From assembly GCA_934512155.1 (NCBI GenBank), contig CAKSWS010000050.1, forward strand, positions 1 through 8,086: 8,086 nt of DNA, in the 5' to 3' direction. The stretch's first letter is position 1, and the number at the start of each line of letters is the position of its first letter. Origin of the DNA: an uncultured Eubacterium sp. GTDB taxonomy: Bacteria > Bacillota > Clostridia > Oscillospirales > Acutalibacteraceae. Position numbers and translations under genes: made by a program. The notes beneath the pieces are model-generated. The model was given only the letters and a program-made list of their open reading frames with translations. It searched no databases and was not told where the DNA came from. This document shows, piece after piece, positions 1 through 6,750 of this stretch.

Positions 1-1324
1 CTGCGGGAATAATTGTAACGATTGCCCATAAAAGAAAACGTGTATTAATTTCCCCATTTTCCGGCAATACCATATCTTGATTAACCTGCTGCAAACCGAT
101 AACGGGAATAAGTGCGGCAGAAACGGCAGTTGCCAAAGAACCTGTTAACTTACTTACAAAAGTAAGCAAGGAAAACGATGTGCCTTCATTACGTTCTTTA
201 GTTTTCCATTCCATATAATCCACGGTATCACCAATCATTTTTGTGGGAATTACCATTTTAATGCTGCTGACTACCGAATTGAAAACGCCCCAAACCATCA
301 TTAACGGAACAATTACCATAGGCTGACGATACCATTTTATTCCTATAAAGAAAATTGCAGACGAAACAACTGCTTTAACAATAACGGCACGAATAATAAT
401 TTGCTTTGAACTCCATTTCTTTTCAAGTGCAGGAATAAAAGTATACGCCAAAAAACCGGTGATTGTGCCGGGAATACCTGCGATTATTGAAAGACTTGCT
501 TTGCCGAGAGTAAACAAGTAAAAATACTGAGTAAATGTATCTGCAATACTTTCAACCGTTCCCAAAACATTAGAGCAAACTATGAGAAGCAAAGGCTTGT
601 TTTTAAATAAGCACTTAAAGCAATCGGAAATTTTTGTCTCTTCTGAGTTTTGAATTACACGCTCTTTAGTGAAAATACCTGCAAGAGAAAACAGAGCCAT
701 ACCGAATGTTCCGGCAACTATGCCCAAAATAAAAAACAGTTGACGCATATCAATTCCGATTTTTCCGCTTTTTTGTAAATCAATAAAAACAGAAATAACA
801 GGACCCACAAGTCCGCCTATAATGCCTGAAATAAATCTGGCAGAAGTGATTGCCATTGACCTGTCTTGCGGATTAGGTGAAATAGCCGCTGACAAGCCCC
901 AAAAAGGAATATCGCCTATTGTATAGAAGAATTCCCAAATAAAATATGTAATACACATATAAACAATTTTAGCGGCTGTAGACTGAACATCTCTTAAAAA
1001 TTCGGCACCGCCGAAAAACAAAATCGTTGCAATTCCCAACGGTATGGGAACAAACAAAAGATAAGGGCGTAACTTACCGTAGCGAGTTCTTGTTTTATCA
1101 ACAATAGTTCCCATTATAGGGTCGTTCATAGTATCCCAAATGCCCATAATAAAAATCATTAAAGACACAGCTGTTCCCGGAATACCGAAAACAGTTACAA
1201 GAAAGAACGTTAATTGCATACGAACAAGATTATAACCGATTACCTGACCGCCGTTTGCAACGCCATATATTACAGTTTCCTTAACGCCGACATAGCGTTT
1301 TTCTTTCATTGCAGTATTATCCAT
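1..1324 (-). CDS. GPH-family (MelB-like) sugar:cation symporter, C-terminus cut by window edge
   Basis: Inner-membrane secondary transporter of the glycoside-pentoside-hexuronide:cation symporter family within the major facilitator superfamily; such proteins import glycosides or related organic anions with Na+ or H+. I translated the reverse strand by hand: 441 codons are open and the frame runs off the left edge, so perhaps 10-40 residues are missing. Family marks are the early signature WDTMNDP (about residues 63-69; D64 and D68 align with the MelB cation-site Asp55/Asp59), followed by a GTIVDKTRTRYGKLRPY loop, and the later GDTVDYMEWKT motif near residue 365. Many hydrophobic segments fit a 12-helix protein. 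The ATG at 1324 follows GAAAGGTG at 7-base spacing, a good ribosome site. It is the last visible gene of the operon, 25 bases after the PHP gene. Substrate cannot be read from the sequence; the neighbouring hydrolases suggest an ester, phosphoester or glycoside product. Confidence 0.9.
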   Translation of the reverse strand, partial: MDNTAMKEKRYVGVKETVIYGVANGGQVIGYNLVRMQLTFFLVTVFGIPGTAVSLMIFIMGIWDTMNDPIMGTIVDKTRTRYGKLRPYLLFVPIPLGIATILFFGGAEFLRDVQSTAAKIVYMCITYFIWEFFYTIGDIPFWGLSAAISPNPQDRSMAITSARFISGIIGGLVGPVISVFIDLQKSGKIGIDMRQLFFILGIVAGTFGMALFSLAGIFTKERVIQNSEETKISDCFKCLFKNKPLLLIVCSNVLGTVESIADTFTQYFYLFTLGKASLSIIAGIPGTITGFLAYTFIPALEKKWSSKQIIIRAVIVKAVVSSAIFFIGIKWYRQPMVIVPLMMVWGVFNSVVSSIKMVIPTKMIGDTVDYMEWKTKERNEGTSFSLLTFVSKLTGSLATAVSAALIPVIGLQQVNQDMVLPENGEINTRFLLWAIVTIIPA

Positions 1325-1349
1325 AAGAAAACACCTTTCACAACAATAA

Positions 1350-2273
1350 TTAATAATAAACAGGTGCGGTAAAAGCAATTAAACAATTTTCGTTTTCATT
1401 AATTGCACCATACAATTCCGCACGATAATAATGATTAAATTCAAAATTAATATTACTTAAAACAGCATTAGAACTAAAAGGAATTTCAGCCAAAACAGTA
1501 TTATTATTCGTTAAAAGCTTTATGATTTTAGGCTCAAATACAGGTGCATTTTTAAATTTTTTGCATCTTTTAAAATCTGTTGTAAAAATAACACGATTAT
1601 CAACAGTTTTGAAATAAAATAAAGGACCTGCACTTACAGTTGTTTTTCCGTTCTTAATTGCATTTTTCATTTTAATAGGTGTTAGTTGATTTGAATCACA
1701 ATTTAAATATGTGCAGGCACAAGGGTAAATATCATTTTCGCTGTTATGCCAATCTCTGCCGAATGTGGGTGTAATTTTAAAACCCTTATCAAGAAGTGAA
1801 ACCCATAATTTATATGCTTTAACATTTGCACTATTCATAAACGGATTTCCCTCTGACCAAACTTCCAAATAATTAACAAGCTTATAATCACTGACATTGT
1901 AATCCCAATGACCGCCGGTACAAATAGGTGTTCCTGCCTGAAACGGATGTGCCATGCCCACTAACCCCGAATGAGAATGTACAAATTTCATTTTTTCATC
2001 AATATTATCGGGCAAAGCATCACACCATTCAACATATTCATCAATTCCAAGGGTCAACATATGACCGTAATAAGTAGTCAACTCCATTCCTTTTAAAACA
2101 ACCGGCGTAAAGTTATTTTCAACTTCATACCAACCGGATATTGTATTATGGTCTGTTAAGCAAATTCCATCAAGCAATCGCTCTTTAGCAGTTTTAAGCA
2201 ATGTATTTACAGTAAAATCGCCGTCGCTGTGATAAGTGTGGCAATGGAGTTCACAAGCAAACCAATTATCCAT
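1350..2273 (-). CDS. PHP-domain metallohydrolase, CehA/McbA-like
   Basis: Cytoplasmic hydrolase of the polymerase-and-histidinol-phosphatase fold; the family includes phosphoesterases and the CehA/McbA amide/ester/carbamate hydrolases. In the 307-residue product the metal ligands are all visible: HxH (H10, H12), D17, TDH (H42), E64 in a GMELTT context, AHP (H109), and GRDWH (D174, H176). This completeness predicts an active enzyme. Residues from about 205 on (SAGPLFYF, then YRAELYGA and IAFTAPVYY near the end) form the beta-rich tail usual in this group. Upstream in-frame TTG (2288), GTG and ATG (2279) codons exist, but GGGGGTG at 2280-2286 lies 6 bases before the ATG at 2273, so I chose that start. 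The start overlaps the preceding gene's stop by 8 bases, implying translational coupling. No signal peptide. The true substrate is unknown. Confidence 0.88.
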   Translation of the reverse strand: MDNWFACELHCHTYHSDGDFTVNTLLKTAKERLLDGICLTDHNTISGWYEVENNFTPVVLKGMELTTYYGHMLTLGIDEYVEWCDALPDNIDEKMKFVHSHSGLVGMAHPFQAGTPICTGGHWDYNVSDYKLVNYLEVWSEGNPFMNSANVKAYKLWVSLLDKGFKITPTFGRDWHNSENDIYPCACTYLNCDSNQLTPIKMKNAIKNGKTTVSAGPLFYFKTVDNRVIFTTDFKRCKKFKNAPVFEPKIIKLLTNNNTVLAEIPFSSNAVLSNINFEFNHYYRAELYGAINENENCLIAFTAPVYY

Positions 2274-2733
2274 TGCCATCACCCCCAATGCTGACTTTTA
2301 AATTACAAACACATTCATCGGTAACAACAGCATGAACATTAATACACACATACCATTCACCCGGTACAATTTCCCCGGTAATAAATCCTGGTGAACTTTT
2401 AATTTTGTTAATAATATGATGCTGAACAGGATTATGACGATGAGCAGAACCCACCCAACCGCAAGGAGAATAAACAGATACGGTTACAAGATTTTTAAGA
2501 GGTAAAAAATCTTTAAAATTAATCATATCGTCCGTAATACCCTGTTCATCAACGGAAAGGCATTTTTTTATTAAGAATTTTGATTTTTCAAGATCATCAA
2601 GATTTTTAGGAGAATAATCAAAATCAATATAAACTGCGTTAGCTTCCTCTTTTACGGTAAAAGGACAAATAATATTTGATTTTTCATCACACGGCAAAAG
2701 CACCGTACTATTATTTAAAACTGTATTAATCAT
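2266..2733 (-). CDS. beta-sandwich accessory protein, detached N-terminal domain of a PHP hydrolase
   Basis: A 155-residue protein without a signal peptide or membrane segment. Its C-terminal half has the pattern VYSPCGWVGSAHRHN, then SPGFITGEIVPGEWYVCIN, then alternating hydrophobic strands. From memory of the family, this resembles the region (PxGxRGxSG..., TPGYxPGPxPxGxWxVxLG) that precedes the PHP domain in fused CehA/McbA-type proteins. Here it is a separate gene immediately upstream of the PHP gene, so it probably pairs with that protein. The frame is open to 2823, but the extra 30 residues lie inside the alpha/beta hydrolase gene and look like an antisense-to-function shadow. The ATG at 2733 has GGAAAG 7 bases upstream and overlaps the hydrolase stop by 8 bases, so I start there. 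Together with the PHP gene it would make about 460 residues, the size expected of the fused form. Function on its own is not known. Confidence 0.75.
   Translation of the reverse strand: MINTVLNNSTVLLPCDEKSNIICPFTVKEEANAVYIDFDYSPKNLDDLEKSKFLIKKCLSVDEQGITDDMINFKDFLPLKNLVTVSVYSPCGWVGSAHRHNPVQHHIINKIKSSPGFITGEIVPGEWYVCINVHAVVTDECVCNLKVSIGGDGNG
2280..2286 (-). promoter_or_regulatory. Shine-Dalgarno site that decides the PHP gene start
   Basis: On the reverse strand this reads GGGGGTG, 6 bases before the ATG at 2273. It lies inside the last codons of the beta-sandwich gene. The ATG at 2279 would touch it directly and is therefore unlikely to be used. The G run is also the point where a one-base change would fuse the two reading frames. 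Confidence 0.6.
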
Positions 2734-3688
2734 TATTACTTTCCAAACATTTATCAACAAACCGTTCAACAGCAAGTTCATATGCAGTTGAATCTGTAAA
2801 ATAACTTCTTGCATGCACAGCATTTTTAACCGTTAACTTATATTTTTCCGTAGGACAAGCATTAAACAAAATATCACGCATATAAAACGGAACAAAATCA
2901 TCTTTTTTACCGTGAATAAATAAAATCGGTACTTTTGCATTTTTTACGGCATTTAACGGAGAAGCCGATTTAAAAGAATAACCTGCGAAAATTTTACTGT
3001 ACAAATTACAAATATGTAGAATAGGAAAATCAGGCAAATGGAATGATGTTTTAAGCTGATAAGAAAATTCATCCCAAGCAGAAGTATATGAACAATCTTC
3101 AATTATGCCTTTAACCTGATTGCAATCAACATTATCACTCATCATTAAAACAGTTGCGGCACCCATTGAAACGCCTAATAAAAACACGGGCATATCGGAA
3201 AAATTCTTTTTTGCATAATCAAGCCACAAAAAAGTATCCTTGCTTTCATGAGTACCATATCCCATGTATTTACCATCGCTTTCACCGCATCCACGATGAT
3301 CCGGAAAAATAACTGTAAATCCCTTTTTGTATAAAAACTTTGACATGAATGCAAATTCACCGATACCGGAGCTTCTGGCACCGTGGCAGGCAACAATTAA
3401 TTTTCCGTTTGGATTTTCAGGCATCAAAATATGCGCTAAAAGTTTTGCTCCGTCATCAGTTGTAACAAACACGGTATCAAGAGGTAACTGCAAAAAAGAT
3501 TTAATTGCGACGGCATTTTTTTGTTCATATTCATCAGGTGCTGAATTACCTGCAATCATATTCATGATAAAATTTGGAACATTAACGGTTTTTCTCCAAA
3601 CAATTTGATTAAATACAAAACCGCAAACAATAAATAAAAAAAGCAAAATAATTAACAATATTATTAATAAAATCAAAAGTAATTTCAT
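2726..3688 (-). CDS. membrane-anchored alpha/beta hydrolase (serine esterase type)
   Basis: A 320-residue alpha/beta-hydrolase-fold enzyme, resembling Bacillus YqkD-type and other BAAT/peptidase S9-like hydrolases. Residues 2-27 are one long hydrophobic stretch with no clear cleavage site, so it is probably a signal anchor with the enzyme domain outside the membrane. The oxyanion region is CHGAR (101-105), then PDHRGCGESDG (129-139), the nucleophile elbow GVSMGA with S174, an acid in IHGKKDDFVP (D263 most likely), and the histidine in AVHARSY (H292). The triad is complete and in the standard order. The ATG at 3688 follows TGAGGT at good spacing. It is the first gene of the leftward operon, transcribed from the promoter at 3726-3754. 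Substrate is not predictable; an ester, acyl or short peptide bond is usual for this fold. Confidence 0.9.
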   Translation of the reverse strand: MKLLLILLIILLIILLFLFIVCGFVFNQIVWRKTVNVPNFIMNMIAGNSAPDEYEQKNAVAIKSFLQLPLDTVFVTTDDGAKLLAHILMPENPNGKLIVACHGARSSGIGEFAFMSKFLYKKGFTVIFPDHRGCGESDGKYMGYGTHESKDTFLWLDYAKKNFSDMPVFLLGVSMGAATVLMMSDNVDCNQVKGIIEDCSYTSAWDEFSYQLKTSFHLPDFPILHICNLYSKIFAGYSFKSASPLNAVKNAKVPILFIHGKKDDFVPFYMRDILFNACPTEKYKLTVKNAVHARSYFTDSTAYELAVERFVDKCLESNND

Positions 3689-3725
3689 ATCTTACCTCAC
3701 AGAACAATATTAACAATCCGAACTA

Positions 3726-3754
3726 ATAATAACTTATTTTGCACAAAAAATCAA
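3726..3754 (-). promoter_or_regulatory. sigma-A type promoter of the leftward hydrolase/PHP/symporter operon
   Basis: On the reverse strand the -35 box is TTGATT (3749-3754) and the -10 box is TATTAT (3726-3731), with a 17-base spacer (3732-3748). Matches to consensus are 4/6 and 5/6. Transcription would start near 3719, giving a leader of about 30 bases before the alpha/beta hydrolase ATG. Confidence 0.6.
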
Positions 3755-3767
3755 CTCAAAGCTAATA

Positions 3768-3790
3768 ATTTTTGTATAAATTGCAAAAAT
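3768..3790. promoter_or_regulatory. inverted repeat between divergent promoters, possible operator
   Basis: ATTTTTG (3768-3774) and CAAAAAT (3784-3790) are perfect reverse complements with 9 bases between them. The element lies between the two opposing -35 boxes. It could bind a dimeric regulator controlling both directions. The arms are AT-rich, so chance occurrence in this base composition is a real alternative, and no regulator gene is in the window. Confidence 0.25.
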
Positions 3791-3795
3791 CCCTA

Positions 3796-3824
3796 TTGAA
3801 ATTATTAAAAATTGTTGATATACT
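3796..3824 (+). promoter_or_regulatory. sigma-A type promoter of the surface phosphoesterase gene
   Basis: The -35 box is TTGAAA (3796-3801) and the -10 box is TATACT (3819-3824), with an exact 17-base spacer. Transcription would begin near 3831, leaving a very short leader (about 17 bases) containing only the ribosome site. Confidence 0.7.
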
Positions 3825-3832
3825 CAAACTGT

Positions 3833-3841
3833 AAAGGAGTG
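3833..3841 (+). promoter_or_regulatory. Shine-Dalgarno site deciding a TTG start
   Basis: AAAGGAGTG lies 6 bases before the TTG at 3848. An earlier in-frame TTG at 3812 lies upstream of the -10 box, so it cannot be on the mRNA if the promoter call is right. The GTG at 3839 overlaps the site itself. Confidence 0.75.
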
Positions 3842-3847
3842 AAAATT

Positions 3848-5884
3848 TTGAAAAAATCAAAAATAATTACATCAGTTTTTTTATGCATTATATTATTTTT
3901 TTCCGCAATACCGTTAACTGTTTTTGCCGGCGACAGCAATACTATTGCGGCAAATTGGAAATTTGACGAAAAATCGGTTAAATCAGGCTCAATTGAAAAC
4001 AACGACCTTATTATAAGTGATTTAAGCGGCAACGGAAATGACATTTATTTAACAGGAAAGGACGCAAGTAAATACATTGAATTTTCAGATGAAAAAATGT
4101 ATAACGAAACAAGCGGAAGTCTAATGTTAAATAATGAAAAGCAACGTATTTTAGGCAAAGGTGTTGAATTTTTAACTTCAAAAAATGCAAAAATTAACAA
4201 AGAAAACTTTGAAAACGGATACACCATTGAATTAATTTACCAACTGCCAAAAGATTTTTCCGCAGATGACGCCTGGATGGGGTTGCTTGCAAGAAAAGGA
4301 AATTGTGAAACCCAAACAGACACAAAAAAATGCACAATGAGCGTTGCAGTTTCAAACTGTAAAGAAATTCAATTTTTAACAGCTAATAAAGATGACAGCC
4401 ACAAAATGGATTCAACCTGGTCATTAACAATGGATAAAGGTGGCTTATGGTACCACATAGTAATTGTTTCAGACGGAAAAATAATCAGAACATTTGTAAA
4501 CGGATGTGAATCTTTTAGAGACTACGAAAGCAACGAAATGATTGGAATGTATGCAGACTCTAACGACGGCAGATTTGTTATAGGCGGATATAACAGCGGC
4601 ATACATAATCATTTTGGAAGAGGCACATTACAACAAATAAGAATTGCAAATATACCCTTAGAAAAATCACAATGGTTAATTTCCGATCATGAAAACTATG
4701 TTGAAGATTTTGGGGTGAATTTGCCTTTCACAAAATCATCAGTTGCAAGCTATAATGTAATGTTTTTGCCGGACATTCAAAATGCAGTTGAATTTAAACC
4801 TAACGTACTTTACACAGCTGCAGAGTGGATAAAAGAAAACAAAAGCAGTGTTAATTTAACATCAATTATAAGCCTTGGCGACAATGTAAATGACTTTGAC
4901 GATGAAAAACAATGGAATAACGCAAAACAGTTTTATTCAATACTTGAAGAATGCAACTCCCCTATTCTTCAGCAACCCGGAAATCACGATTACGGAGAAG
5001 AATATTATTTAAATGCATTTGGTAATAACTCAAATTTTGGAAAACGCCAAACAGAGCGAGGTGTAATTTATTCACCGAGTGGATACTCATCATATATTAT
5101 GTTTGACGGCGGAAGCTACAAATACCTTGCAGTAAACATTTCAATGTACCATATTGATGACAAAAAAGAACGTGAATGGTTTGAAAACGTGCTGAAAGAA
5201 CACCCAAACAACCCAACAATAGTTACAAGCCACAACTTCCAGGATGTTGACGCAGCTGTTCCTAACCTTGTTAATTTAAGCAAATTGGGTAAAGATGTTT
5301 GGCAAATTGTAAAAAAATATAATCAAGTGTTTATGTTGATTTCAGGGCATAACCACGGCGCCGGAGAAGAAGTTTTAAAAAACGATGCAGGAAATGAAGT
5401 TTATTCTGTTATGGCAGACTATCAATTTATGCAAAACGGCGGAAATGCATTTTTTAAATTTGCAGATTTTGATGAAGTACACAATAAAATTCATTTAACT
5501 ACATTTTCACCGTATGCAGTAACACTTTCAGAAAACGAAAGAACATTTTTTGATGTAAATTATATGACAGGTTTAGGAAATTATACCGTTATTGATTTTA
5601 ATTTTACCCACCGATTTAACGGTTTTGAAAATTCTGACAACGCAGAAGAATATAAAGCAATAATTGAAAATACAAAATCTGCCGAACCGGAGCCAAATGA
5701 ATTGAATTTAGACGGTATGGTAACATTATCAATTAATGACGCCCATGAGGTTACAAATAAAATGGGTACATTAGAAAAAACTATTATAAAAATAATTGTG
5801 CCTGTTATTACTGTAATTTTAATAATTACAGTTGTTTTAATAATTATAATAAGTAATAAAAAGAAAAGAAAAATTCTAAAATAA
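3848..5884 (+). CDS. cell-surface LamG-like / calcineurin-like metallophosphoesterase with C-terminal membrane anchor
   Basis: A 678-residue exported protein. Starting at TTG 3848 gives a classic signal peptide: MKKSK, a hydrophobic core, and a probable cut after VFA (residue 27). Residues about 30-290 look like a LamG/concanavalin-type jelly roll, with the typical WYHIVIVSDGK...FVNG strand pair near W201. Residues about 300-600 are a calcineurin-like phosphoesterase: PDIQ (D309, Q311), GDN (D345), GNHD (N379, H380, D381), SHN (H462) and GHNH (H501, H503). The first motif is DxQ rather than DxH, which I recall as common in LamG-linked members. Residues about 646-668 are a hydrophobic helix followed by KKKRK, a stop-transfer anchor placing the enzyme outside the cell. 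There is no LPxTG motif. It is a single-gene unit divergent from the hydrolase/PHP operon. It probably cleaves a phosphomonoester or phosphodiester on an external glycan or nucleotide; the actual substrate is unknown. Confidence 0.9.
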   Translation: MKKSKIITSVFLCIILFFSAIPLTVFAGDSNTIAANWKFDEKSVKSGSIENNDLIISDLSGNGNDIYLTGKDASKYIEFSDEKMYNETSGSLMLNNEKQRILGKGVEFLTSKNAKINKENFENGYTIELIYQLPKDFSADDAWMGLLARKGNCETQTDTKKCTMSVAVSNCKEIQFLTANKDDSHKMDSTWSLTMDKGGLWYHIVIVSDGKIIRTFVNGCESFRDYESNEMIGMYADSNDGRFVIGGYNSGIHNHFGRGTLQQIRIANIPLEKSQWLISDHENYVEDFGVNLPFTKSSVASYNVMFLPDIQNAVEFKPNVLYTAAEWIKENKSSVNLTSIISLGDNVNDFDDEKQWNNAKQFYSILEECNSPILQQPGNHDYGEEYYLNAFGNNSNFGKRQTERGVIYSPSGYSSYIMFDGGSYKYLAVNISMYHIDDKKEREWFENVLKEHPNNPTIVTSHNFQDVDAAVPNLVNLSKLGKDVWQIVKKYNQVFMLISGHNHGAGEEVLKNDAGNEVYSVMADYQFMQNGGNAFFKFADFDEVHNKIHLTTFSPYAVTLSENERTFFDVNYMTGLGNYTVIDFNFTHRFNGFENSDNAEEYKAIIENTKSAEPEPNELNLDGMVTLSINDAHEVTNKMGTLEKTIIKIIVPVITVILIITVVLIIIISNKKKRKILK

Positions 5885-5898
5885 TATGCATATAAAAT

Positions 5899-5928
5899 AA
5901 ACCACGGCATTAAAGTTGCCGTGGTTTT
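5899..5928. terminator. bidirectional Rho-independent terminator between convergent genes
   Basis: An 11-bp perfect stem (arms 5899-5909 and 5917-5927, core ACCACGGCA/TGCCGTGGT) closes a 7-base loop. It is followed by TTTT on the plus strand; on the reverse strand the stem is followed by TTTATTTTAT. It lies 15 bases after the phosphoesterase stop and about 100 bases after the GNAT stop, so it probably serves both. The remaining 5930-6024 stretch is AT-rich with no gene that I can see. Confidence 0.85.
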
Positions 5929-6024
5929 ACTTATTTAAAATTAATATTGTCAATATTATTTTACATTTTTATACTATTTTAGATGATTACAATTCATCAA
6001 AATAATTATATGATCATAATATTA

Positions 6025-6750
6025 TCATATATAAAATTTAGGCAATCTTGTTTTAAAACAATGAGCCCATGCAGGATAATATCCGCTTTTTATTGCAACT
6101 TTTTGAGAATTTATATTTGAACAATCAGTAGAATAATACGGAACAACGCTGTTATTAAGCGTTTCTATAGTTAACATATTAACAAGCTTTACGGCTACTC
6201 CTTGCCCACGATATTCCGGTAGAACATCAACACCGATTTGCCACATTGTTTTACTATCTAAGCTGGCAGACGCAATACCTATTATCTTTGTAAAATCATA
6301 TGCTACAGCAGCCAAAACTTCAGGTCTTTTACTTAAAATATTGTATTGCAAAGCATCAGGAAAGCCATCATATTTATATAAAGATTGAATATCGTTTCTA
6401 ATCAATTTAAATGAATATAAATCATTATTTATAAAATTAATATTTTCAACATTAGGTAAATAATAAGGATTAACGCCGTATACAATTTTACTTGTTAAAA
6501 TTTCATAAGATGATTTGCCCTTAAACCTACGCTTAACATATGGCATAATTCTTTCAGATGCATTAATAATTGTACTTTTACCCATAGTTATCACCTCAAG
6601 ACGAGGAGATACAAAAGGCATTTCACGCCTACCGATTTGTTTTTCGGCATATGTGAAAATAACACCGTCTTTATTAAAATCATCGGGTTTACAATTATAA
6701 TCAACAGCAAGCTGATTATAAACAATATTCATCATTTCTTGTTTAGTCAT
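6025..6750 (-). CDS. GNAT-family N-acetyltransferase
   Basis: A 241-residue cytoplasmic protein predicted to transfer an acetyl group from acetyl-CoA to an amine. The GNAT domain covers about residues 115-232. Motif A is clear: IGVDVLPEYRGQGVAVKLV, with the pyrophosphate-binding RGQGVA at 181-186. It is followed by the motif-B-like pattern STDCSNINSQKVAIKSGYYPAW. The N-terminal 110 residues are not a standard GNAT core and may be a family-specific extension. The start ATG at 6750 overlaps the stop of the kinase-like gene by 8 bases (ATGACTAA). The Shine-Dalgarno match is weak, only a distant GGA, so translation probably depends on ribosomes finishing the upstream gene. Because that upstream gene carries a premature stop, expression of this gene could be reduced, although the ribosome would have to reinitiate within the second half. 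The acceptor substrate is not evident. Confidence 0.85.
   Translation of the reverse strand: MTKQEMMNIVYNQLAVDYNCKPDDFNKDGVIFTYAEKQIGRREMPFVSPRLEVITMGKSTIINASERIMPYVKRRFKGKSSYEILTSKIVYGVNPYYLPNVENINFINNDLYSFKLIRNDIQSLYKYDGFPDALQYNILSKRPEVLAAVAYDFTKIIGIASASLDSKTMWQIGVDVLPEYRGQGVAVKLVNMLTIETLNNSVVPYYSTDCSNINSQKVAIKSGYYPAWAHCFKTRLPKFYI

Noticed and set aside
2734..2823. Thirty extra codons upstream of the beta-sandwich gene start
   Set aside because: They lie wholly within the alpha/beta hydrolase coding end, lack a ribosome site, and the ATG at 2733 has a good one with an 8-base overlap.
3175..3608. Open frames on both strands inside the alpha/beta hydrolase gene
   Set aside because: They are shadows of a gene with a complete catalytic triad and show no family motif or ribosome site.
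3812..3847. Upstream TTG start for the surface phosphoesterase
   Set aside because: It lies between the -35 and -10 boxes and would place 12 residues before the signal peptide; AAAGGAGTG points to TTG 3848.
5581..5910. Reverse-strand frame rich in hydrophobic residues opposite the phosphoesterase tail
   Set aside because: The hydrophobicity mirrors the AT-rich codons of the real C-terminal membrane helix, and the frame begins inside the terminator.
6007..6031. AT-only inverted repeat at the end of the GNAT gene
   Set aside because: The stem is nearly all A-T and overlaps the stop codon; the GC-containing hairpin at 5899-5927 is a far better terminator.
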